Shown here piece by piece: positions 53,709 through 64,000 of a stretch of DNA of 64,000 bases. Below the pieces are notes generated by a model, which was not told the origin of the DNA, did not search any database, and saw nothing but the letters and a program-made list of their open reading frames with translations. Location: the NCBI GenBank assembly GCA_900541205.1, contig UQIV01000010.1, positions 6,707 through 70,706 of the forward strand. The letters run 5' to 3'. The DNA comes from an uncultured Collinsella sp. GTDB taxonomy: Bacteria > Actinomycetota > Coriobacteriia > Coriobacteriales > Coriobacteriaceae. Each line of letters opens with the position of its first letter. The stretch's first letter is position 1. The translations under genes were made by a program, and so were the position numbers.

Positions 53709-58184
<4,476 letters not shown>

Positions 58185-58210
58185 TTTCCTAGTACGTTAA
58201 CCGTCCTTCC

Positions 58211-58247
58211 AAAGACCCGCTTCCCAACAGGGGAGCGGGTCTTTTTT
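58211..58247 (+). terminator. Terminator after rpoC
   Basis: AGACCCGCTTCCC pairs with GGGGAGCGGGTCT and is followed by TTTTTT. Confidence 0.9.
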
Positions 58248-58278
58248 GGTGAGGAACGTTACCCCGACGAGCACGTCG

Positions 58279-58415
58279 GATTCCCGGAACGGGCCGCCCG
58301 CTGTTTAAGTTTGTCGCGAGTTCCGCACGCAAAGGAAAGCACTTAATGTGCTTTCCGTCTTGCGCAGGACTGTAGAGCAGCAAACTTAAACAGCGGGCGG
58401 CCCGTTCCGGGAATC
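58279..58415. repeat. CACTTAATGTG palindrome P2
   Basis: Perfect 35-bp arms at 58279-58313 and 58381-58415 (inner ends GTTTAAGTTTG/CAAACTTAAAC) flank TTCCGCACG, a core stem GGAAAGCAC/GTGCTTTCC around TTAAT (58334-58356), and CAGGACT. The layout and unpaired motifs match P1 at 47.3 kb although the arms do not. Confidence 0.9.
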
Positions 58416-58446
58416 TGCCCCCGCGCACAGAAGGGGATTCCTTTTG
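58407..58446 (+). repeat. 40-bp direct repeat, copy 1 (before the sigma gene)
   Basis: Starts CCGGGAATCTGCCCCCGC and ends GAAGGGGATTCCTTTTG. Copy 2 at 60236-60275 differs at two positions. It can fold as GGAATC/GATTCC followed by TTTTG. The two copies bracket the sigma/anti-sigma genes. Confidence 0.85.
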
Positions 58447-58481
58447 CCAATAAGGGACAGGTTTATTTTGGTAGGTTTTTC
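58444..58481 (-). repeat. CTGTCCC-family hairpin 5
   Basis: On the minus strand its first 26 bases are identical to those of hairpin 4 (ACCTACCAAAATAAACC then TGTCCC), followed by a partly complementary arm TTATTGGCAAAA. Confidence 0.7.
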
Positions 58482-58492
58482 CTGCTTGAATT

Positions 58493-58521
58493 TGAAACAT
58501 TTCGCCCGACAAGAGCGTATC
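58493..58521 (+). promoter_or_regulatory. Candidate ECF-sigma promoter before the sigma gene
   Basis: TGAAAC at 58493-58498 and CGTATC at 58516-58521 are separated by 17 bp. This resembles the TGAAAC-N16-CGTA promoters of SigW-type ECF factors and suggests autoregulation. Confidence 0.5.
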
Positions 58522-58569
58522 TAAGGTGAGGGCCTCATCAAGAATCATTAACGTCATCGGGAGGTGATT

Positions 58570-59088
58570 ATGGAAGAACAAGCATTTAGACAGGCGGTTG
58601 AAGATCACCGGGATGTCGTGTTTCGAATCGCGTTGACGTACCTGCGTGATCGCGCCGACGCCGACGATGTTGCTCAAGACGTCTTTCTTAAGTTGCTTAA
58701 AAGCGATGGAAACTTTGAAAGTTGGGAACATCTTCGTCGATGGCTTATCCGGGTCACGATCAATGAATGCAAATCGCTCTTTAGGAAGCCATGGAGGCGT
58801 GTGGAGGATATTGAGAACCTGGCCGATTCGCTTTCGGCGGCGCAGGATGAGACCAAGGCGGTCCTGTCAGATGTCATGCGGCTTCCGGAGCGATTCCGTG
58901 TTCCCATCGTGCTCTATTACTATCTGGGCTTTTCGACCTCAGAGATTGCCGAGTTGCTGCACGTACCAGCCGCGACCGTTCGAACGCGTTTAGCTCGCGG
59001 CAGATCGAAACTCAAGTTCATCCTAGAGGAGGGCGACCGTGAAATCCAACCAAATCAAGCAGGCCTTCGAGTCCGTCCAAGCCGATAG
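58570..59088 (+). CDS. ECF-type RNA polymerase sigma factor
   Basis: A 172-residue sigma-70 family regulator with only regions 2 and 4. Region 2 covers about 10-75 (VVFRIALTYLRDRADADDVAQDVFLKLL), region 4 about 105-160 (LPERFRVPIVLYYYLGFSTSEIAELLHVPAATVRTRLARG). The ATG lies 5 nt after GGGAGG, better than the GTG two codons earlier. Its end overlaps the next gene by 50 bases, tying it to its probable anti-sigma factor. Signal unknown; family members answer envelope stress. Confidence 0.92.
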   Translation: MEEQAFRQAVEDHRDVVFRIALTYLRDRADADDVAQDVFLKLLKSDGNFESWEHLRRWLIRVTINECKSLFRKPWRRVEDIENLADSLSAAQDETKAVLSDVMRLPERFRVPIVLYYYLGFSTSEIAELLHVPAATVRTRLARGRSKLKFILEEGDREIQPNQAGLRVRPSR

Positions 59089-60115
59089 CAATCTTGCAGA
59101 TCGCGTCCTTAATACTGCTGCGGGTGAGCCGCTTCATCGAAAGGGCCACGCGAAGCCTCTCTATGTTGCCGTAATCGGATGTCTTGCCGGAGTGTTGGCG
59201 ACCGGAGGGGTCGCCTACGCCGTTGTCAATTCCGGCTATTTTGCCTCAGCCTGGGGAAACCACGGCAATGGGGATTCCATTACCTGGACTAATGGCGGCT
59301 CATCGGGGACTAAATACACCTACACCAGAGAGTTTGGTGACGGCATTGCGCCCCAAAGCCTGGAGGGCACAGTCCAGAAGGTTAATCTGTCCGTCGAGGG
59401 TAACGGCTATACGCTTGATATCCATGAGATGGCAATCGACCAAAACGGCTGCGGTGCTGTGACGTTTACGCTATCCAATCCAAATGGCGTTAACTACTAC
59501 AAGCCGGCAGCAGAGACAGGCGAACTTGTTCTCTATGGTGAAGAAGAACAAGGCATCGGCACGCCCAGCATGAACTTCGGCGAGGAATGGGCTGACACAC
59601 GCTGCACCATTGATAAGGACACATCAAGCGATACTGTCATTAATGGCACGATGTACTTTGCTTCTATGGATCGCGAGCGAGGTTTTCAACATGCGGTCAC
59701 CTGGAATATCTCGTGGACCGAGGGCGAAGGCGAGGATGCGAAGCCGTTCGAGGCATCGACGCCCGAGTTTAGCGTTGGAGCGTACGTCGATACAAAGGAA
59801 CTCCGCTCCGATGACTCGCCTCTCGAGATCAGCCCGTTTTCTATCCAGACACACATCGATGATTTGGGCATTGACGCAGTCACGAAGAAGTTGACGGTTA
59901 CCTACAAGGATGGATCGGAGCAGATTATCGAAGATGACGACGCAGGGGCGTTCAACTTATATTTTTCTTATACGCGCAATAGCGGAGAGAACATCTCGGT
60001 GCCGACAAAACTGATCAATGTCGATCAAGTGGTCTCGGTAACCCTTGAGGGCACGAGGTACACATCAACAGGAGAGACCGAAACAGAAGTACCCTTTACC
60101 ATCGTCTATTCGTAA
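59039..60115 (+). CDS. Probable membrane-bound anti-sigma factor with extracellular domain
   Basis: A 358-residue protein. A short cytoplasmic part (residues 1-38, KQAFESVQADSNLADRVLN) could hold the sigma factor. One membrane helix follows (YVAVIGCLAGVLATGGVAYA, about 42-61), then a large extracellular part rich in beta strands and Gly/Thr/Asp. The pattern is that of DUF4179-type anti-sigma proteins found with Firmicutes-like ECF factors. The GTG start lies within the sigma gene. Role inferred from topology and overlap; no zinc-type ASD motif is visible. Confidence 0.75.
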   Translation: MKSNQIKQAFESVQADSNLADRVLNTAAGEPLHRKGHAKPLYVAVIGCLAGVLATGGVAYAVVNSGYFASAWGNHGNGDSITWTNGGSSGTKYTYTREFGDGIAPQSLEGTVQKVNLSVEGNGYTLDIHEMAIDQNGCGAVTFTLSNPNGVNYYKPAAETGELVLYGEEEQGIGTPSMNFGEEWADTRCTIDKDTSSDTVINGTMYFASMDRERGFQHAVTWNISWTEGEGEDAKPFEASTPEFSVGAYVDTKELRSDDSPLEISPFSIQTHIDDLGIDAVTKKLTVTYKDGSEQIIEDDDAGAFNLYFSYTRNSGENISVPTKLINVDQVVSVTLEGTRYTSTGETETEVPFTIVYS

Positions 60116-60120
60116 GGTCT

Positions 60121-60156
60121 GAGGCCGCTTCCTGCTAGGGGAAGCGGCCTCTTTTG
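60121..60156 (+). terminator. Terminator after the anti-sigma gene
   Basis: GAGGCCGCTTCC pairs perfectly with GGAAGCGGCCTC, followed by TTTTG. Confidence 0.88.
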
Positions 60157-60235
60157 AGTTAAATTGGCGGTTAAAGCGAGCGATATTCGTCTGAATTTCG
60201 GAAGTATGCGGCAAGATTTTGATGGGTCGCCCGGC

Positions 60236-60275
60236 CCGGGAATCCGCCCACGCGCACAGAAGGGGATTCCTTTTG
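60236..60275 (+). repeat. 40-bp direct repeat, copy 2 (after the anti-sigma gene)
   Basis: Matches 58407-58446 at 38 of 40 positions (CCGGGAATCCGCCCACGC at the start, GAAGGGGATTCCTTTTG at the end). Confidence 0.85.
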
Positions 60276-60329
60276 TGTAGGCTTTGCGGAAATGTGGGTA
60301 TTTTAGGATACGCCCGGCGGCGTGGTCTG

Positions 60330-60358
60330 TTGACGACACAGCTAACGCCACGTATCCT
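60330..60358 (+). promoter_or_regulatory. Promoter of the rpsL-rpsG-fusA-rpsJ operon
   Basis: TTGACG at 60330-60335 and TATCCT at 60353-60358, spacer 17 bp, about 95 bp before rpsL. Confidence 0.65.
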
Positions 60359-60451
60359 ATCGAACTGCGTGTTTCGTAGGGGGATGCTGACCCCTCGATT
60401 CAAGCCGTTGCACTTTACAGAAAGCTGGAATCATTCGAGAAGGAGTACGCT

Positions 60452-60829
60452 TTGCCTACTATTAACCAGCTGGTTCGCCAGGGCCGTCGTTCCGTGCCCA
60501 AGAAGTCCAAGAACGCTGCTCTGCAGCACAACTCCCAGAAGCGCGGCGTGTGCACCCGCGTCTTCACCACGAGCCCCAAGAAGCCGAACTCGGCTCTTCG
60601 TAAGGTTGCCCGTGTTCGCCTTGTCAACGGCATCGAAGTTACTGCTTACATCCCGGGTGAGGGCCACAACCTGCAGGAGCACTCCATCGTGCTCGTCCGC
60701 GGCGGTCGTGTCCGTGACCTCCCTGGTGTCCGTTATCACGTCATCCGTGGCGCCTACGACGCTGCTCCGGTCCAGAACCGTATGCAGGCCCGTTCCAAGT
60801 ACGGTGCTAAGCGCCCCAAGGCCAAATAA
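60452..60829 (+). CDS. rpsL: 30S ribosomal protein S12
   Basis: A 125-residue decoding-centre protein. TINQLVRQGRRSVPKKSKN, then VFTTSPKKPNSALRKVARVR with the Lys of the streptomycin region, and PGEGHNLQEHSIVLVRGGRV are canonical, with no known resistance substitution at the PKKPNSA site. The TTG start has GAAGGAG 7 nt upstream and gives the conserved N-terminus. First gene of the str operon. Confidence 0.97.
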   Translation: MPTINQLVRQGRRSVPKKSKNAALQHNSQKRGVCTRVFTTSPKKPNSALRKVARVRLVNGIEVTAYIPGEGHNLQEHSIVLVRGGRVRDLPGVRYHVIRGAYDAAPVQNRMQARSKYGAKRPKAK

Positions 60830-60902
60830 GCCAGATAACGTTTTGATACTTTCGCCGTGTGCCGCCTAAGCGCCACACGGTAGACACTTAAGGAGATTTC
60901 AC

Positions 60903-61376
60903 ATGCCGCGTCGTGCAGCAGCTAATCGTCGTGAGGTTCAGCCTGACGCCGTTTACAACAACCGCCTGGTGACTCAGCTCATCAACAAGGTCCTTCTTGA
61001 CGGCAAGAAGGCCACCGCTGAGCGCATCGTTTACACCGCTTTCGAGATCGTTGCCGAGAAGTCCGAGGGTGGCGACGCTCTCGCTACCTTCAAGAAGGCT
61101 ATGGACAACGTCAAGCCCACGCTCGAGGTTAAGCCCAAGCGTGTCGGTGGCGCTACCTATCAGGTCCCGATGGAGGTCAACTCCCGTCGTTCCACCGCTC
61201 TGGGTATCCGCTGGATCGTCAACTTCTCCCGCGCTCGCAAGGAGAAGACCATGGCCGAGCGTCTCGCCAACGAGATCCTCGACGCTTCCAACGGCCTGGG
61301 TGCTTCCGTCAAGAAGCGTGAGGACGTCTTCAAGATGGCCGAGGCCAACCGCGCTTTCTCTCACTATCGTTGGTAA
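60903..61376 (+). CDS. rpsG: 30S ribosomal protein S7
   Basis: A 157-residue assembly-initiating protein that binds the 3' major domain of 16S rRNA and can repress its operon. PRRAAANRREVQPDAVYNN at the start, GGATYQVPMEVNSRR-like GGATYQVPMEV near 83 and KKREDVFKMAEANRAFSHYRW at the C-terminal end (split here) are typical. AAGGAG lies before the ATG. It precedes fusA by 19 bp. Confidence 0.97.
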   Translation: MPRRAAANRREVQPDAVYNNRLVTQLINKVLLDGKKATAERIVYTAFEIVAEKSEGGDALATFKKAMDNVKPTLEVKPKRVGGATYQVPMEVNSRRSTALGIRWIVNFSRARKEKTMAERLANEILDASNGLGASVKKREDVFKMAEANRAFSHYRW

Positions 61377-61395
61377 GTTAAGGTAAGGAACTAAC

Positions 61396-63495
61396 ATGGC
61401 TAAGCCTAAGTACAAGCTTTCCGATACCCGTAACATCGGCATCATGGCCCACATCGATGCCGGTAAGACCACCACGACCGAGCGTATTCTTTACTACACC
61501 GGTAAGACCCACAAGATCGGTGAGGTCCATGAGGGCGCTGCCACCATGGACTGGATGGTTCAGGAGCAGGAGCGCGGCGTAACCATTACCTCCGCTGCTA
61601 CCACGTGCTTCTGGAACAAGGACGGTAAGGACTACCGCATCCAGATCATCGACACCCCGGGCCACGTTGACTTCACCGCCGAGGTCGAGCGCTGCCTGCG
61701 CGTCCTCGATGGCGCTGTCGCCGTCTTCGACGCCGTTGCCGGCGTTCAGCCCCAGTCTGAGACCGTTTGGCGTCAGGCTTCTACCTTCAACGTCCCCCGC
61801 ATCGCCTTCATCAACAAGTATGACCGCGTGGGCGCCGACTTCTTCAACGCTATCGAGACCATGAAGGATCGTCTCGACGCTAACGCCGTGGCCGCTCAGG
61901 TCCCGATGGGCGCCGAGGACAACTTCTGGGGCGTCATCGACCTGGTTACCATGACTGCATGGGACTTCAAGGCCGACGAGAAGGGTATGACCTACCCCGA
62001 GCCGATGGACGAGATCCCGGCTGAGTTTGCCGACATCGCTGCCACCAAGCGCGAGGAGCTCCTTGACGCTGCTGCCAGCTTTGACGACGAGCTCATGGAG
62101 AAGATCCTCATGGAGGAGGACTTCACCGTCGAGGAGCTCAAGGCTGCTCTGCGCAAGGGCGTTCTGGCCAACGAGCTCAACCTCGTCTTTGTGGGCTCCG
62201 CCTACAAGAACAAGGGCGTCCAGGAGCTGCTCGACGCTGTCGTCGACTACCTGCCCAGCCCGCTCGACGTCGAGGCCGTCACCGGTACCGATCCGGACAC
62301 CGGCGAGGAGATTCAGCGTCATCCTTCCTTCGACGAGCCCTTCTCCGGCCTGGTCTTCAAGATCATGACCGACCCGTTCGTCGGTAAGCTCACCTACGTC
62401 CGCGTTTACTCCGGCCGCGCCGAGTCCGGCTCCTACGTGGTCAACGCTTCCAACGGTCAGCGCGAGCGCCTCGGCCGCATCCTCGAGATGAACGCCGCCG
62501 AGCGTATCGACCGTGACGACGCTGCCGCCGGCGACATCGTCGCTTGCGTCGGCTTCAAGAACTCCACCACCGGCGACACCCTGTGCGCTGAGGGCAAGGA
62601 GATCGTCCTCGAGAAGATCGAGTTCGCTAAGCCCGTTATCGACGTTGCCATTGAGCCCAAGACCAAGGCCGAGCAGGACAAGATGTCCCTGGCTCTGACC
62701 AAGCTCGCCGAGGAGGACCCGACCTTCCAGGTGTCCACCAACCACGAGACCGGCCAGACCATCATCGCCGGCATGGGCGAGCTGCACCTCGAGATCATCG
62801 TCGACCGTCTGCTCCGCGAGTTCAAGGTTGACGCTAACGTTGGTAAGCCCCAGGTTGCCTACCGTGAGACCGCTGGTCACGACGTCGAGAAGGCTGAGGG
62901 CAAGTTCGTCCGTCAGTCCGGTGGTCGCGGTCAGTACGGCCACGCCGTCATCAAGCTCGAGAAGATGGAGGAGGGCTTCGGCTACGAGTTCGTCAACGCT
63001 ATCGTCGGCGGCGTCGTGCCCAAGGAGTACATCCCGTCCATCGACAAGGGCATCCAGGAGGCCCTGAACACCGGTGTTATCGCCGGCTTCCCGGTCCTCG
63101 ACGTCAAGGTCACCCTGTTCGACGGTTCTTACCACGAGGTCGACTCCTCCGAGGCCGCCTTCAAGATCGCCGGTTCCATGGCTATCAAGGACGCCCTCAA
63201 GAAGTCCGATCCGCAGCTGCTCGAGCCGATCATGGCTGTCGAGGTTGAGACCCCCGAGCAGTACATGGGCGACGTTATGGGCAACCTCTCCGGTCGCCGC
63301 GGCAAGATCGAGGGCATGGAGGATCGCAAGAACAGCAAGCTCATCCGTGCCAAGGTGCCGCTGGGCGAGATGTTCGGTTACGCTACCGACCTTCGCTCCC
63401 AGACCCAGGGCCGTGCATCCTACACGATGCAGTTCGACTCTTATGAGCCCGCGCCCAAGTCCATCGTGGACGAGGTCATGAGCAAGAACGCCTAA
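61396..63495 (+). CDS. fusA: Translation elongation factor G
   Basis: A 699-residue GTPase driving translocation. G motifs: GIMAHIDAGKTTTTERILYY (G1), IIDTPGHVDFTAEVERCLRV (G3), INKYDRVGAD (G4). Domains II-V follow, including GMGELHLEIIVDRLLREFKV and the C-terminal LRSQTQGRASYTMQFDSYEP. All signatures of canonical EF-G are present. In many genomes tuf follows fusA; here rpsJ follows directly and tuf lies about 48 kb upstream. Confidence 0.98.
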   Translation: MAKPKYKLSDTRNIGIMAHIDAGKTTTTERILYYTGKTHKIGEVHEGAATMDWMVQEQERGVTITSAATTCFWNKDGKDYRIQIIDTPGHVDFTAEVERCLRVLDGAVAVFDAVAGVQPQSETVWRQASTFNVPRIAFINKYDRVGADFFNAIETMKDRLDANAVAAQVPMGAEDNFWGVIDLVTMTAWDFKADEKGMTYPEPMDEIPAEFADIAATKREELLDAAASFDDELMEKILMEEDFTVEELKAALRKGVLANELNLVFVGSAYKNKGVQELLDAVVDYLPSPLDVEAVTGTDPDTGEEIQRHPSFDEPFSGLVFKIMTDPFVGKLTYVRVYSGRAESGSYVVNASNGQRERLGRILEMNAAERIDRDDAAAGDIVACVGFKNSTTGDTLCAEGKEIVLEKIEFAKPVIDVAIEPKTKAEQDKMSLALTKLAEEDPTFQVSTNHETGQTIIAGMGELHLEIIVDRLLREFKVDANVGKPQVAYRETAGHDVEKAEGKFVRQSGGRGQYGHAVIKLEKMEEGFGYEFVNAIVGGVVPKEYIPSIDKGIQEALNTGVIAGFPVLDVKVTLFDGSYHEVDSSEAAFKIAGSMAIKDALKKSDPQLLEPIMAVEVETPEQYMGDVMGNLSGRRGKIEGMEDRKNSKLIRAKVPLGEMFGYATDLRSQTQGRASYTMQFDSYEPAPKSIVDEVMSKNA

Positions 63496-63555
63496 GTTCG
63501 AGCTCCCTGTTACGTAATCCGCGAGAACATCTCTCGCACTCTTTGGAGGTTTAAG

Positions 63556-63864
63556 TTGGCTACCCAGAAGATCCGCATTCGCCTCAAGGGCTATGATCAC
63601 GAGGTCGTCGATCAGTCCGCGAAGCTCATCGTCGAGACCGCTCAGAAGACCGGCGCTCGCGTTTCCGGTCCTGTCCCCCTGCCCACCGAGCGCAATCTGT
63701 ACACGGTTATCCGCTCGCCGCACGTGAACAAGGACTCCCGTGAGCAGTTCGAGATGCGCACCCACAAGCGCCTCATCGACATCCTCGATCCCACCTCGGG
63801 CACCGTTGATTCGCTCATGCGTCTCGACCTCCCCGCTGGCGTCGACATCGACATCAAGCTCTAA
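63556..63864 (+). CDS. rpsJ: 30S ribosomal protein S10 (NusE)
   Basis: A 102-residue ribosomal protein that also joins NusB in antitermination and NusG in coupling. QKIRIRLKGYDHEVVDQSAK, GPVPLPTERNLYTVIRSPHV and SREQFEMRTHKRLIDI are canonical. TTG start with GGAGG 7 nt upstream. It is usually first in the S10 operon (rpsJ-rplC-rplD), but here a strong terminator follows at once and no rplC is seen before the window ends. Confidence 0.96.
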   Translation: MATQKIRIRLKGYDHEVVDQSAKLIVETAQKTGARVSGPVPLPTERNLYTVIRSPHVNKDSREQFEMRTHKRLIDILDPTSGTVDSLMRLDLPAGVDIDIKL

Positions 63865-63883
63865 GCGATATCGCTCATAGCTT

Positions 63884-63923
63884 AAAGGGCCCCGCTGCCG
63901 TAACGGCAGCGGGGCCCTTTTGT
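63884..63923 (+). terminator. Strong terminator after rpsJ
   Basis: A perfect 17-bp stem (AAAGGGCCCCGCTGCCG with its complement) around TAA, followed by TTTG. It closes the str operon after rpsJ. Confidence 0.92.
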
Positions 63924-63940
63924 TTCAAGACTTTAGTCTG

Positions 63941-63985
63941 CTGGCCGCGCAGCGGCCAGCTTTAAACCACCCGCTACGCGGGTGG
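63941..63985. repeat. Two tandem hairpins at the window end
   Basis: CTGGCCGC-GCA-GCGGCCAG (63941-63959) and CCACCCGC-TAC-GCGGGTGG (63967-63985), each with 8-bp stem and 3-nt loop, separated by CTTTAAA. This resembles hairpin ends of IS200/IS605-type elements or REP sequences; the continuation lies outside the window. Confidence 0.45.
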
Positions 63986-64000
63986 AGACAAACGGCTTTA

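Noticed and set aside
61378..63765. A 795-codon minus-strand frame opposite fusA and rpsJ
   Set aside because: Same codon-bias shadow over canonical genes, no recognisable domain.

Overview
The window looks like a chromosome segment of a Coriobacteriia actinobacterium, most probably Collinsella or a close relative. This is an inference from GC-rich codon use, an LAxTG-type sortase signal, gut-type sugar and peptide metabolism and protein character; no database was searched.

Backbone. The window carries the conserved translation/transcription neighbourhood best known from Bacillus: disA-ispD-ispF-cysS-rlmB-yacP (4.3-9.8 kb), tRNA-Tyr/Thr/Met-tuf-rpmG-tRNA-Trp-secE-nusG-rplK-rplA (12.3-16.7 kb), rplJ-rplL-galU-rpoB-rpoC (47.5-58.2 kb) and rpsL-rpsG-fusA-rpsJ (60.3-63.9 kb). 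It is interrupted by accessory DNA. The largest block (16.8-47.2 kb) separates rplKA from rplJL. Smaller ones hold a HTH-kinase gene beside tRNA-Thr (9.8-12.3 kb) and an ECF sigma/anti-sigma pair (58.5-60.1 kb).

Accessory regions. 0-4.1 kb: pepD, a hipBA toxin-antitoxin pair with three phased operators, and mntP. 9.8-11.3 kb: one protein joining a DNA-binding domain to a HipA-like kinase, with a palindromic operator. 16.8-30 kb, mostly on the minus strand: metallophosphoesterase, a ParB-like/BMP fusion, an MscS channel, a sortase-anchored 5'-nucleotidase, a three-gene BMP/TrpXYZ-type ABC transporter, a WYL regulator, asnS and PTS EIIA. 30-34 kb: an FCD-GntR regulator divergent from a DDAH-family (methyl)arginine hydrolase and an amino-acid antiporter, bracketed by two arrays of about 61-bp degenerate repeats. 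34-47 kb: a FeoA-FeoB fusion, an alpha-glucoside-type PTS with RpiR regulator and GH4 enzyme, a membrane protein, an MFS exporter, a GH13 amylase, a DNA glycosylase and an aminotransferase.

The most unusual part is the intergenic DNA. Several families of foldback repeats have arms that differ between copies yet still pair within each copy: two roughly 140-180-nt palindromes around a CACTTAATGTG core flanking rplJ-rpoC, five hairpins with a CTGTCCC-like loop, two TTGCGGTG palindromes, a structured low-GC island between tRNA genes, and a 103-nt hairpin between cysS and rlmB. Repeats tend to sit at the borders of gene modules. RpoC also carries a C-terminal extension of about 225 residues containing a segment like the RNA polymerase alpha C-terminal domain.
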